A DNA stretch of 64,000 nt from Hydrogenophaga sp. Lineage in GTDB: Bacteria; Pseudomonadota; Gammaproteobacteria; Burkholderiales; Burkholderiaceae_C. Made by a program: the position numbers and the translations under genes. A model generated the notes under the pieces. The model had not been told where the DNA came from, did not search any database, and was given only the letters and a program-made list of their open reading frames with translations. The stretch lies in contig NZ_JADMJO010000041.1 of NCBI RefSeq assembly GCF_018780385.1, positions 1 through 64,000 of the forward strand. The letters are read 5' to 3'. Shown here one piece after another: positions 29,558 to 38,412 of this stretch; positions within the stretch are counted from its first letter, which is position 1; each line of letters opens with the position of its first letter.

Positions 29558-29592
29558 CAAAAAAAGAAAGGGGGCAGCGCGGTGACTGCCCC
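29558..29592 (-). terminator. Internal intrinsic terminator between catalytic and FAD subunit genes
   Basis: On the minus strand an 8-bp perfect stem GGGGGCAG/CTGCCCCC with an eight-base loop is followed by TTTCTTTTTTT. It sits 34 bases after the catalytic-subunit stop, and the U-tract ends 12 bases before the FAD-subunit ATG. It has the form of a functional terminator placed inside the operon. Confidence 0.88.
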
Positions 29593-29626
29593 CTGGGTTC
29601 AGGCCAAGGCTCTTCGGCGCCAGGCC

Positions 29627-31474
29627 TTACAGGCTCAAGCGCGCCCGGGTCTCGGCGGTGGGGCGGCCTTCCGTGTCCCAGCCACGCGCGGCGTAGTACT
29701 TGGGCAGCATCTCGGGCAGCTTGCTGACCATGCCCTTGGAGGCACCGGTCTTGGCGGCTTCGGTCAGCAGGCGCTTGGGCAGGCTGTCGTCCTTGGACGT
29801 GAAGCCGGCGGCGTTGTTGAACTCGCGCTCCATGTTCCAGATGCGCTCACCGATCTTCTCCAGCTCTTCGGTGGTGAATTCTTCGTTGCACGCGGCCTGC
29901 AGCTGCGGCGCCAGATCGGCCACGCCCCAGGCGAAGGTGGTGAACACGCACAGGCCCGAGGAGTCGAACGCGGCGGTGGCGTCCTGGAACGCCTTCACCA
30001 GTTCCGGCTTGCCTTCGCTCTCCACCGGATCGGTCTTGACCGGAATACCCAGCACTTCGGAGGCAATGGTGTAGCCGCGCAGGTGGCAGGCGCCGCGGTT
30101 GGAGGTGGCGTAGGCCAGGCCGATGCCCTGGATCGCGCGGCCGTCGTAGGCCGGGAACTCCTGGCCCTTCACGCTCATCGACAGATCGGGGTGGCCGTAC
30201 TTCTTGGTCAGGCGGGCCGAGCCCATGCCGATTTCCTTGCCGAAGCCTTCCCCCTTGGCGGTGATCTCGGCAAAGTGGGCCAGCGCTTGCGCCGAGCCAA
30301 ATTTCGCGTCGATGCCGAGCTGTTCCTGCGTGAGCACACCCATCTCGTAGAGCTCCATCACCGCGCCCACGGTGGCACCGAAGCTGATGGGATCAAACCC
30401 TTCTTCGTTGCACAGGAGGTTGGCGTATTGCAGGGCCTCCAGATCGTTCACGCCGTTCGCAGCACCCAGCGCCCAGGCCGCTTCGTATTCCAGGCCGCCG
30501 TTGGCGCCCCAGTACTGCGGCTTGTTGGCCACGGTGAAGTGGCCCTCGTCCATCTTGCTGATGCGACCGCAGGCGATGGTGCAGCCGAAGCAGGCCTGGT
30601 TGGTCACCAGGTGCTTCTTGCCGTCGCTCTCGCGCGGCGTGACCATGGCCTCGGCCGAGATGTCCTTTGCGCCTTCGAACTGCACGTCACGGTGGTTGCG
30701 CGTGGGCAACGCACCGATCTCGTTGATCACGTTCATGAGCACCTGCGTGCCGTAGGCCGGCAGGCCCTGGCCTGTCACGGCGTTCTCGGCCAGGATCTTC
30801 TTCTTCTCGAAGGTGGTCTTCATGAAGGCCTTGGGGTCGCGGATGTTGCCCACGCCCTTGGTGCCGCGCACGGCGATGGCTTTCAGGTTCTTGCTGCCCA
30901 TCACGGCGCCCACGCCCGAGCGGCCGGCCGCGCGGTGCAGGTCGTTGACCACGGCCGCGTACAGCACGCCGTTTTCACCGGCCTTGCCGATGCTCGACAC
31001 GCGCACCAGCGGGTCCTGCAGGCTCGACTTGAGCACCTCCTCGGTCTTCCACACGCTCTGGCCCCAGAGGTGGCCTGCGTCGCGCAGCTCGACCTCGTCG
31101 TCGTTGATGTAAAGGTAGACCGGCTTCGGGCTCTTGCCCTCGAAAATGATCATGTCCCAGCCGGCCATCTTGAGCTCGGCGCCCCAGTAGCCACCCGAGT
31201 TCGAGCAGGCGATGGCACCGGTCAGCGGGCCCTTGGTGATGACGGTGTAGCGGCCCCCGGTGGAGGCCATGGTGCCGGTCAGCGGGCCGGTGGCCCAGAT
31301 GATCTTGTTCTCCGGCGAGAGCGGGTCGACCTTGGGGTCGACTTCACTCACCAGGTATTTGCTGCCCAGCCCGCGCGAGCCGATGTAGGCACGCGCCCAC
31401 TCGGTGTTCAGCGGTTCGGACTTGACGGTGCCCGCGGTCAGGTTGACGCGGAGGATTTTTCCAGCCCATGACAT
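29627..31474 (-). CDS. Tungsten-type aldehyde ferredoxin oxidoreductase, catalytic subunit (AorB-like)
   Basis: A 615-aa member of the AOR family that binds a bis-pterin tungsten (or molybdenum) cofactor and one [4Fe-4S] cluster, interconverting aldehydes and acids. GKILRVNLTAG and YIGSRGLGSKYL at the N-terminus, the cluster ligands CFGCTIAC near residue 295, and the late DSSGLCVFTTFA that holds the last cysteine are all present. Length is as expected. It lies between a ferredoxin gene and an FAD-subunit gene, the arrangement of the oxygen-tolerant Aromatoleum enzyme, which assembles into (AorAB)nC filaments. The physiological aldehyde is unknown; the nearby alcohol and aldehyde dehydrogenases suggest short or aromatic aldehydes. 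Confidence 0.94.
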   Translation of the reverse strand: MSWAGKILRVNLTAGTVKSEPLNTEWARAYIGSRGLGSKYLVSEVDPKVDPLSPENKIIWATGPLTGTMASTGGRYTVITKGPLTGAIACSNSGGYWGAELKMAGWDMIIFEGKSPKPVYLYINDDEVELRDAGHLWGQSVWKTEEVLKSSLQDPLVRVSSIGKAGENGVLYAAVVNDLHRAAGRSGVGAVMGSKNLKAIAVRGTKGVGNIRDPKAFMKTTFEKKKILAENAVTGQGLPAYGTQVLMNVINEIGALPTRNHRDVQFEGAKDISAEAMVTPRESDGKKHLVTNQACFGCTIACGRISKMDEGHFTVANKPQYWGANGGLEYEAAWALGAANGVNDLEALQYANLLCNEEGFDPISFGATVGAVMELYEMGVLTQEQLGIDAKFGSAQALAHFAEITAKGEGFGKEIGMGSARLTKKYGHPDLSMSVKGQEFPAYDGRAIQGIGLAYATSNRGACHLRGYTIASEVLGIPVKTDPVESEGKPELVKAFQDATAAFDSSGLCVFTTFAWGVADLAPQLQAACNEEFTTEELEKIGERIWNMEREFNNAAGFTSKDDSLPKRLLTEAAKTGASKGMVSKLPEMLPKYYAARGWDTEGRPTAETRARLSL

Positions 31475-31553
31475 GTTGATGCTCCTTCGGTTGATCAGTT
31501 GGGGTCAGAGTACGTCGCTGCGCGAGTGGTCTGACCCGCAAGGTCTCAGATAC

Positions 31554-31603
31554 CCGTTCGCCTTGAGCTTGTCGAAAGGCTTCGACAGGCTCAGCCCGAA
31601 CGG
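31554..31603. repeat. Dispersed repeat, inverted pair
   Basis: Two 23-base arms in opposite orientation (31554-31576 and 31581-31603; core TTCGACAGGCTCAGCCCGAA) only four bases apart, able to form a long hairpin. It sits in the gap between the ferredoxin and catalytic-subunit genes. Confidence 0.88.
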
Positions 31604-31610
31604 AAACGGG

Positions 31611-32087
31611 TCAGGCGGCTGACGGCTGGTTGCCCAGCTTGTCGGCCCACTGTTTCATCTTGTCGAAGCCGGTCCAGTTGGCGTCCACATAGGTGATCGC
31701 TGCCGTGGGGCAGGCCTCGACGCACGCCGGCTCGCCACCGCACAGGTCGCATTTCTGGACCTTGCCGGTTTCCTGCACGTAGTTGATCGTGCCGAAGGGG
31801 CAGGCGATGGTGCAGACCTTGCAACCCACGCAAGTGGTCTCGTTGACCACCTTGGCACCCGTCATCTTGTCCACCGTGATCGCTTCCACCGGGCAGGCGT
31901 GCAGGCACCAGGCCTCGTCGCACTGCGTGCAGGTGTAGGGCACCTTCTTGCCGGTGTGGTGGAAGTCAAAAACCTTGATGCGCGACTTCGACGTGGCGTA
32001 GGTGCCGTAGTTCTCGAACGAACAGGCCATTTCGCACTGCAGGCAGCCGGTGCACTTGTCGGGATTGATGTGAAGGACTTTTTGCAT
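31611..32087 (-). CDS. Four-cluster polyferredoxin subunit (AorA-like)
   Basis: A 158-aa protein packed with C-x2-C-x2-C-x3-C motifs: CTGCLQCEMAC, CTQCDEAWCLHAC, CVGCKVCTIAC and CDLCGGEPACVEAC, enough for four [4Fe-4S] clusters. There is no signal peptide. The ATG at 32087 has AAGGAGACA upstream. In the Aromatoleum system AorA forms the electron-conducting spine of a filament. It heads the operon, followed after 136 bases by the catalytic subunit; that gap contains an inverted pair of the dispersed repeat, one arm ending seven bases from this gene's stop. Confidence 0.92.
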   Translation of the reverse strand: MQKVLHINPDKCTGCLQCEMACSFENYGTYATSKSRIKVFDFHHTGKKVPYTCTQCDEAWCLHACPVEAITVDKMTGAKVVNETTCVGCKVCTIACPFGTINYVQETGKVQKCDLCGGEPACVEACPTAAITYVDANWTGFDKMKQWADKLGNQPSAA

Positions 32088-32529
32088 CGTTATGTCTCCT
32101 TGTGGGTAACAGACGCGGCGCGCATGAACAGCGCTTATGCACATCTGCTCATATGATTTTTTGTTCACCCCCATTTTTTGCGTTCAGGGTTTACCCGTGT
32201 TTCCGTCAGGCCAGGCCAAAAAGTCTCAGATTGAGACACGGGGGCAATTGCCCGGGAGAACGGCGCCCCGTCCACGCCTTCGCGACCCGCTGGCCGCTCT
32301 CTCGGGCCCTGATCACATCGGCACACCGTTGCATATCCAGAATCAGGTTTCAAGCTGGAACGGTCTCCCCTTGTCGGGCGCCGCCAGGCCCCGGCCAGGG
32401 ACTTCTACTGGGCGTCAGCGTCTCAATTTGAGAATGTTTGAAGCGGTGGAATTGAACTGAGTGTTAACCCTCGATTCAGGCCCATCCAGCCATGCTCCAC
32501 TGCGCCTGTTCAACCACAAGGAGACAAGC
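32088..32529. promoter_or_regulatory. Divergent control region of the aor and cox operons
   Basis: 442 bases without a credible gene. It contains two closely related palindromes, GTCTCAGATTGAGAC (32223-32237) and TCTCAATTTGAGA (32421-32433), both fitting TCTCA-N3-TGAGA and 184 bases apart. They look like binding sites for one dimeric regulator serving either or both divergent operons. The AT-rich stretch 32150-32180 could hold the aor promoter. Shine-Dalgarno AAGGAGACA precedes each first gene. I see no convincing sigma-54 promoter here. Confidence 0.65.
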
Positions 32530-32997
32530 ATGCAGGTTCAACTGAAGGTCAATGGCAAGGCCGTGACCGTCGACGCGGCGCCCCACACGCTGCTGGTTCA
32601 AACCCTTCGCGAGCACCTCAAGCTCACCGGCACCCACGTGGGTTGCGACACGGCGCAGTGCGGCGCCTGCACGGTGCTCATGGACGGTCGCGCGGTGAAG
32701 TCCTGCAACATGCTGCTGGCCCAGGCCGCCGGCAGCGAAGTCACCACCATCGAAGGCCTGGCCGCCGCCGACGGGACCATGCATCCCATGCAAGCCGCCT
32801 TCAAGGACTGCCACGGCCTGCAATGCGGCTTCTGCACGCCGGGCATGGTGTTGAGTTCGATCAGCCTGTGCAAGAGCCACCCCAACGCCAGCGCCCGCGA
32901 AATCCGCGAAGGTCTCGAAGGCAACCTGTGCCGCTGCACCGGTTACCAGAACATCGTCAAGGCCGTGCAGCAGGGTGCTGCGGGCCTGAAGGCATAA
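32530..32997 (+). CDS. coxS: CO dehydrogenase-like small subunit, two [2Fe-2S]
   Basis: A 155-aa iron-sulfur subunit of the xanthine oxidase family. The plant-type cluster ligands appear as [21 protein letters not shown], and the C-terminal four-helix cluster as CGFCTPGM and [10 protein letters not shown]. It passes electrons from the Mo-pterin to FAD. The ATG at 32530 has AAGGAGACA upstream. It begins an S-L-M operon, the order typical of form II (putative CO dehydrogenase) clusters rather than the M-S-L order of proven CO dehydrogenase operons. Confidence 0.94.
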   Translation: MQVQLKVNGKAVTVDAAPHTLLVQTLREHLKLTGTHVGCDTAQCGACTVLMDGRAVKSCNMLLAQAAGSEVTTIEGLAAADGTMHPMQAAFKDCHGLQCGFCTPGMVLSSISLCKSHPNASAREIREGLEGNLCRCTGYQNIVKAVQQGAAGLKA

Positions 32998-33007
32998 GGA
33001 GACAACC

Positions 33008-35386
33008 ATGGGTGCCATCGACTTCGCCAAGCTCCCCCACATCGGGGAATCCCTCCTGCGCAAGGAGGACTACCGCTTCCTCACCGGCGCCGGCCAGTAC
33101 ACCGACGACATCGTGCTGGCCAACATGCGCCAGGCGGTGTTCGTGCGCTCGCCGCACGCCCACGCACGCATCATCAGCATCGACAAGACCGCCGCCCTGG
33201 CCGCGCCTGGCGTGGTCGGCGTCTTCGACGGCGAAGACGTGGCCGCCGACAAGATCGGTGGCCTGCCCTGCGGCTGGCTGATCACCGACACCCAGGGCCA
33301 GCCCATGAAGGAGCCGCCCCACCCCATCCTGGCGCACGGCAAGGTGCGCTACGTGGGCGACCACGTGGTCATGGTCGTGGCCGAGACGTTGGAGCAGGCG
33401 AAGAACGCCGCCGAACTCGTGGTGGTGGACTACGAAGCACTGCCGGCCACGGTGGACGTGCGCGATGCGATGAAACCCACCGCCACCGCGCTGCACGACG
33501 CCGCGCCCGGCAACCATTGCTACAAGTGGTCCATCGGGGACCAGGGCCAGGTGGACGCCGCGTTCGCCAACGCCGCGCACGTGACCAAGATCGACCTGGT
33601 CAACAACCGCCTCGTGCCCAATCCGATGGAGCCGCGCGCGGTGATCGGCTCGTACAACCGCGCCGGTGACGACTACACGCTCTACGTGTCGAACCAGAAC
33701 CCGCACGTGGAGCGCCTGCTGCTCACCGCCTTCGTGATGGGCCTGCCCGAGCACAAGGTGCGTGTGATCGCGCCCGACGTGGGCGGCGGCTTCGGCGCCA
33801 AGATCTACCTCTACGCCGAAGACGTGTGCCTCACCTGGGCCGCCAAAAAACTCAACTGCGCGATCAAGTGGAACTGCGACCGCTCGGAAGCTTTTTTGTG
33901 CGACGCGCACGGCCGCGACCACGTGACCCACGCCGAGATGGCGCTCGACAAGGACGGCCATTTCCTGGCCTTCAAGGTCCACACCGACGCCAACCTCGGC
34001 GCCTACCTCTCCACCTTCTCCACCGCCGTGCCGACCATCCTGTACGCCACGCTGCTCGCCGGCCAGTACAAGACGCCGCAGGTGTTTGTGGAGGTGGACG
34101 CCTGGTTCACCAACACCGCGCCGGTGGACGCTTACCGCGGCGCGGGCCGACCCGAAGCCACCTACCTGCTGGAGCGCATCGTGAGCCGCGCCGCCTGGGA
34201 AACCGGTCTGTCGCAAGACGAGATCCGTCGTCGCAACTTCATCACCGAGTTTCCCTACCAGACCCCGGTGGCACTGCAGTACGACACCGGCGACTTCCCG
34301 CAGTGCATGGAAAAAGCCAACGAACTGGCCGAGATGGCCAGCTTCGCGCAACGCAAGGACGCGTCCAAGGCCAAGGGCCTGCTGCGCGGCGTGGGTTACA
34401 GCAGCTACATCGAGGCCTGCGGCCTGGCGCCCAGCAACATCGCGGGTGCGCTCGGTGCGCGCGCCGGCCTGTTCGAGTGCGGCGAAGTGCGGGTGCATCC
34501 CACCGGCAGCGTGACGGTGTTCACCGGCTCGCACAGCCACGGCCAGGGACACGAGACCACCTTCGCGCAGGTCGTGGCCTCGCGCCTGGGCCTGGACCCG
34601 TCGCAGGTGGACATCGTGCACGGCGACACCGGCCGCGTGCCCTTCGGCATGGGCACCTACGGCTCGCGTTCGATCTCGGTCGGGGGCGCGGCCATCATGC
34701 GCGCGCTCGACAAGATCGAGGCCAAGGCCAAGAAGATCGCGGCCCACCTGATGGAGACCGGCGACGCCGACGTGGACTTCGCCAACGGCGAGTTCACCGT
34801 GAAGGGCACCGACAAGAAGGTCACCTTCGGCCAGGTCGCGCTCACCGCCTACGTGCCGCACAACTACCCGCTGGACAAGCTGGAGCCGGGCCTGAACGAA
34901 ACCGCGTTCTACGACCCGACCAACTTCACCTTCCCGGCCGGCACGCACATCTGCGAGGTCGAGGTGGATCCCAACACCGGCGTGGTGCGCATCGACCGCT
35001 TCACCGCGGTGGACGACTTCGGCACCATCATCAACCCCATGATCGTCGAGGGCCAGGTGCACGGCGGACTGGTGCAGGGCATCGGCCAGGCGCTCATGGA
35101 GCACTGCGTGTACGACCGCGAGACCGGCCAGCTCGTCACCGGCTCGTTCATGGACTACGCCATGCCGCGCGCCGACGACTTCCCCGACTTCACCCTGGGC
35201 CACGTGTGCACGCCCTGCACCACCAACCCGCTGGGCACCAAGGGCTGCGGCGAAGCCGGCGCCATCGGCTCACCCCCGGCCGTGATCAACGCCGTGCTCG
35301 ACGCCCTTGCGCCGCTGGGCGTGAAGGACCTCGACATGCCCGCCAGCCCGAACCGCGTGTGGACCGCGATTCAAGCCGCGAAATAA
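33008..35386 (+). CDS. coxL: CO dehydrogenase-like large subunit, form II, Mo-binding
   Basis: A 792-aa molybdenum hydroxylase subunit. The active-site loop reads AYRGAGR (residues 375-381). This is the form II signature; proven form I CO dehydrogenases carry AYxCSFR, with the cysteine that binds copper. The Q-rich molybdopterin loop ([13 protein letters not shown]) and the C-terminal [14 protein letters not shown] with the catalytic glutamate are intact. Form II enzymes may oxidise CO poorly or act on other small substrates, so the substrate is open. It starts 10 bases after coxS with AAGGAGACAACC upstream. Confidence 0.93.
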   Translation: MGAIDFAKLPHIGESLLRKEDYRFLTGAGQYTDDIVLANMRQAVFVRSPHAHARIISIDKTAALAAPGVVGVFDGEDVAADKIGGLPCGWLITDTQGQPMKEPPHPILAHGKVRYVGDHVVMVVAETLEQAKNAAELVVVDYEALPATVDVRDAMKPTATALHDAAPGNHCYKWSIGDQGQVDAAFANAAHVTKIDLVNNRLVPNPMEPRAVIGSYNRAGDDYTLYVSNQNPHVERLLLTAFVMGLPEHKVRVIAPDVGGGFGAKIYLYAEDVCLTWAAKKLNCAIKWNCDRSEAFLCDAHGRDHVTHAEMALDKDGHFLAFKVHTDANLGAYLSTFSTAVPTILYATLLAGQYKTPQVFVEVDAWFTNTAPVDAYRGAGRPEATYLLERIVSRAAWETGLSQDEIRRRNFITEFPYQTPVALQYDTGDFPQCMEKANELAEMASFAQRKDASKAKGLLRGVGYSSYIEACGLAPSNIAGALGARAGLFECGEVRVHPTGSVTVFTGSHSHGQGHETTFAQVVASRLGLDPSQVDIVHGDTGRVPFGMGTYGSRSISVGGAAIMRALDKIEAKAKKIAAHLMETGDADVDFANGEFTVKGTDKKVTFGQVALTAYVPHNYPLDKLEPGLNETAFYDPTNFTFPAGTHICEVEVDPNTGVVRIDRFTAVDDFGTIINPMIVEGQVHGGLVQGIGQALMEHCVYDRETGQLVTGSFMDYAMPRADDFPDFTLGHVCTPCTTNPLGTKGCGEAGAIGSPPAVINAVLDALAPLGVKDLDMPASPNRVWTAIQAAK

Positions 35387-35397
35387 GGAGACACACC

Positions 35398-36189
35398 ATG
35401 TACGCATTCACCCTGGAACAACCCACCACCCTGGCCGACGCGAAACGCCTGACCGCAGACGGCGCGCAAGCCCTGGCCGGCGGCCAGACCATGATCGCGT
35501 CGATGAAGCAGCGGCTCATGCAGCCCGAACGCCTGGTGGACCTGGCCAACGTGACCGAGCTGCGCGGCATCAAGGTGGAGGGCCAGCGCGTCGTCATCGG
35601 CGCCATGACCCGTCACCAGGAAGTGGCCAACCACGCCGACGTGCGCAAGCTCATCCCCGGGCTGGCCGCACTGGCCGACGGCATCGGCGACCGCCAGGTG
35701 CGTGCCATGGGCACGATGGGCGGTTCGGTGGCCAACAACGACCCCGCCGCCTGCTACCCCAGCGCGGTGCTGGGCCTGGGCGCCACGGTGCACACCGATC
35801 GCCGAACCATCGCCGCCGACGACTTCTTTCAAGGCCTCTACACCACGGCCCTGGAGGCGGGTGAACTCATCACCGCGATCAGCTTTCCCGTGCCATTGAA
35901 GTCGGCCTACGCCAAGTTCCGCCAGCCCGCCTCGCGCTTCGCGCTGGTGGGTGTGTTCGTGGCGCAGACCGCGGCCGGCGTGCGCGTGGCCATCACCGGC
36001 ACCGGCAATGGCGTGTTCCGCCATGCCGGTCTGGAAGCAGCGCTGAACAAGAGCTTCACGCCCGATGCGGTGAACGCCGTGGTGATCGACGCCAGCGAGG
36101 TCAACGCCGATCTGCACGCCAGCTCCGCCTACCGCGCGCACCTCATCAAGGTGCAGACACAGGTGGCGGTGGCGCTGGCCAACGGGTGA
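35398..36189 (+). CDS. coxM: CO dehydrogenase-like medium subunit, FAD-binding
   Basis: A 263-aa FAD subunit of the CO dehydrogenase/xanthine oxidase type. The FAD-binding loops AGGQTMIASMKQR near residue 28 and TMGGSVANNDPAA near residue 105 are characteristic. The ATG at 35398 follows AAGGAGACACACC, 11 bases after the coxL stop. The frame happens to be open far upstream through coxL, but only the part from this ATG has family similarity. Its stop overlaps the coxD GTG start as GTGA. Confidence 0.94.
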   Translation: MYAFTLEQPTTLADAKRLTADGAQALAGGQTMIASMKQRLMQPERLVDLANVTELRGIKVEGQRVVIGAMTRHQEVANHADVRKLIPGLAALADGIGDRQVRAMGTMGGSVANNDPAACYPSAVLGLGATVHTDRRTIAADDFFQGLYTTALEAGELITAISFPVPLKSAYAKFRQPASRFALVGVFVAQTAAGVRVAITGTGNGVFRHAGLEAALNKSFTPDAVNAVVIDASEVNADLHASSAYRAHLIKVQTQVAVALANG

Positions 36190-37091
36190 GCGACTTGCCC
36201 ACCACCGCTGTCGACTCCATCGATGGCCTCACCCACGCCCTGCAAGGCGTGGGCTACCATGCACCGCGGCGGCTGGCCACCGCCGTGTTTCTGGCCATGA
36301 AGCTGCAACGCCCGCTGCTGCTCGAAGGCGAACCCGGCGTGGGCAAGACCGAACTGGCCAAGGCCCTGGCCAAGGTGCTCGGCCGCCCGCTGCTGCGCCT
36401 GCAGTGCTACGACGGCATGGAGCAACGCGAAGCGCTCTACGAGTGGAACCACACCGCTCAGCTGCTGCACATGCGTGCAGCGCAAAGCTCGGCCACACCC
36501 GACGAGATCGAGCGCGAGGTCTACCAGGCGCGCTACCTGATCCGCCGCCCGCTGCTGCAGGCCTTGCAGACACCGGCGCCCGGCGCGGTGCTGCTGATCG
36601 ACGAGGTCGACCGCGCCGACGAACCCTTTGAAGCCTTTCTGCTGGAGTACCTGGGCGAATACCAGGTGAGCATCCCGGAGCTCGGCACCATAGCGGCGGT
36701 GGCCGCGCCGTTGACCATCCTCACCAGCAACCGCACGCGCGATCTCAACGACGCCGTCAAGCGCCGCTGCCTGTATCAGTGGCTGGACTACCCCGAGCGT
36801 GAACGCGAACTCGCCATCGTGAGGAGCCAGGTGCCCGAGGCGAGCAAGCAACTCACCGAGCAAGTCAGTCGCTTCGTCTCGCGCCTGCGCAGCCAGCCGT
36901 TTTCCAACGCCTTCCAGCGCAGCCCCGGCATCGCCGAGAGCGTGGAGTGGGCCAAGGCCCTGGTGGCGCTGGACACGCTCACGCTCGACCCCGAGGTGAT
37001 CCAGGACACCGCCGGCATCCTGTTCAAGCAGCGGGAGGATGTGGCTGCGTTGTTGCCGATGCTGGACAAGCTGTTGGAGCCGCAGGAATGA
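36186..37091 (+). CDS. coxD: MoxR-type AAA+ ATPase CoxD
   Basis: A 301-aa AAA+ chaperone. Walker A is LLEGEPGVGKTELAKALAK, Walker B is VLLIDEVDRAD, and sensor 1 is LTSNRTRDL. In Oligotropha CoxD works with CoxE to insert sulfur and copper at the active site of CO dehydrogenase; form II operons also carry it. The GTG start is coupled to coxM by a 4-base overlap. A pair of inverted dispersed repeats (37113-37187) separates it from coxE. Confidence 0.93.
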   Translation: MSDLPTTAVDSIDGLTHALQGVGYHAPRRLATAVFLAMKLQRPLLLEGEPGVGKTELAKALAKVLGRPLLRLQCYDGMEQREALYEWNHTAQLLHMRAAQSSATPDEIEREVYQARYLIRRPLLQALQTPAPGAVLLIDEVDRADEPFEAFLLEYLGEYQVSIPELGTIAAVAAPLTILTSNRTRDLNDAVKRRCLYQWLDYPERERELAIVRSQVPEASKQLTEQVSRFVSRLRSQPFSNAFQRSPGIAESVEWAKALVALDTLTLDPEVIQDTAGILFKQREDVAALLPMLDKLLEPQE

Positions 37092-37112
37092 CCTGCTCTT
37101 GCCAGGCCAAAC

Positions 37113-37187
37113 CCGTTCGGGCTGAGCCTGTCGAAGCCCTTCCACACCCCTACCACCAGAACCCTTCGACAAGCTCAGGGCGAACGG
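37113..37187. repeat. Dispersed repeat, inverted pair
   Basis: Arms at 37113-37136 and 37164-37187 (core TTCGGGCTGAGCCTGTCGAA and its inverse with two changes), 27 bases apart, filling most of the coxD-coxE gap. Confidence 0.88.
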
Positions 37188-37203
37188 AATTGTTGGTCAT
37201 CTC

Positions 37204-38379
37204 ATGATCCTTGGGGACGCGCGCACCGGCAAGCTGCCTGATCACATCACCGCCTTCGGCCGCGCACTGCGCCGCGCCGGGGTGCCGGTGGACAGCAGCC
37301 GCATGGCATTGGCCATCACCGCCACGCAGACCGTGGGCGTGGAACGCAAGGACGACCTGCGCGCCGCGTTGGAGGCCGTGCTGGTGAGCCGCCAGCAGGA
37401 CATCGGTGTGTTCGGCGAGATGTTCGAGGCCTTCTTTCGCAACCCCGAGCTGGCGCAGCAACTGCTCGCGCAGATGCTGCCCAAAGCCGCCAAGGCGCAC
37501 CCGGTGCGGCGCAAGGCGCGCGTGCAGGAAGCGCTCAGCGTGGCCGGCCTGAAAGCACGCACACCCAACCAGGGCGAGACCGAACTCAAGTTCGACGCCG
37601 CCATGACCGCCAGCGACCTGCAGCGTCTGCGCCACGCCGACTTTGCCGGTCTCTCGGCCAGCGAGTTTCGCCTGGTCGAACAACTGGTGCGCGAGATCCC
37701 GCTGCCTTTGCCGCCTGTGCGCTCGCGCCGCGAACGCGCCGGCACACGCGGCCACCGCCCCAACTGGCCGCGTGCATTGCAACAGGCGCGCCGCTTTGAC
37801 GGCGAGCTGCTGCAACTGCCGCTCAAGACGCGCCGCCACCAGCCGCTGCCGTTGCTGATCCTGGTCGACATCTCGGGCTCGATGGAACGCTACGCCCGCC
37901 TGCTGCTGGCCTTTCTGCACCAAGCCACGCGCGGCACACCGCGCGCGGCGTTTGCCTTCGGCACCCAGCTCACCGACCTGCGCACCGCCTTCCGCCACAG
38001 CGACACCGACCAGATGCTCACGATGGCCAACGACGCCATCGACGACTTCGCCGGTGGCACCCGCCTGGGTGCATCGCTCGCCGAGCTGCGCACCCACCAC
38101 CGCCGCGTGCTCGTGGGCCGGCGCACCGTGGTGCTGCTCATCACCGACGGCCTGGACACCGGCGCGCCCGAGGTGCTGGATGCCGAACTGCAATGGCTCA
38201 ACCGCCACAGCCGCCAGCTGCTGTGGCTCAACCCGCTGCTGCGCTTTGATGGCTACCAGCCGCTGGCCAGCGGTGCTGCCGTGCTGCAGCGCCACGCCCA
38301 CGGCGCGCTGGCCGTGCACAACCTCAGCCGCCTGGAAGACCTGGCGCGCTCCATGGCTGCACTGATGCAGCGCGCCTGA
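37204..38379 (+). CDS. coxE: VWA-domain maturation protein CoxE
   Basis: A 391-aa protein. The C-terminal half is a von Willebrand A domain with an intact metal-ion site: DISGSM (D-x-S-x-S), the GGTRLGASL threonine region, and LLITDGLDT. The N-terminal half (FGRALRRAGVPVDSSR) is typical of CoxE. VWA proteins pair with MoxR ATPases in metallocofactor assembly, so it is the partner of CoxD. The 112-base gap to coxD is occupied by the dispersed repeat pair, yet direction and function suggest one operon. Confidence 0.93.
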   Translation: MILGDARTGKLPDHITAFGRALRRAGVPVDSSRMALAITATQTVGVERKDDLRAALEAVLVSRQQDIGVFGEMFEAFFRNPELAQQLLAQMLPKAAKAHPVRRKARVQEALSVAGLKARTPNQGETELKFDAAMTASDLQRLRHADFAGLSASEFRLVEQLVREIPLPLPPVRSRRERAGTRGHRPNWPRALQQARRFDGELLQLPLKTRRHQPLPLLILVDISGSMERYARLLLAFLHQATRGTPRAAFAFGTQLTDLRTAFRHSDTDQMLTMANDAIDDFAGGTRLGASLAELRTHHRRVLVGRRTVVLLITDGLDTGAPEVLDAELQWLNRHSRQLLWLNPLLRFDGYQPLASGAAVLQRHAHGALAVHNLSRLEDLARSMAALMQRA

Positions 38380-38412
38380 TCCTTTTTCTCATCACGCAAC
38401 GGAGATTTCATC

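Noticed and set aside
27998..31471. Very long open frame on the plus strand opposite the tungsten oxidoreductase genes
   Set aside because: It is an antisense shadow of GC-rich codons, rich in His, Arg and Gly with no family similarity, while the minus strand encodes clear enzymes.
32319..32333. Sigma-54-like GGCAC-N4-TTGC upstream of coxS
   Set aside because: The spacing between the two elements is one base short of the strict GG-N10-GC rule, so it is unlikely to work as a sigma-54 promoter.
33826..35397. Open frame running through coxL in frame with coxM
   Set aside because: Only the part from 35398 resembles a protein family and has a ribosome binding site; the upstream part is a shadow of coxL.
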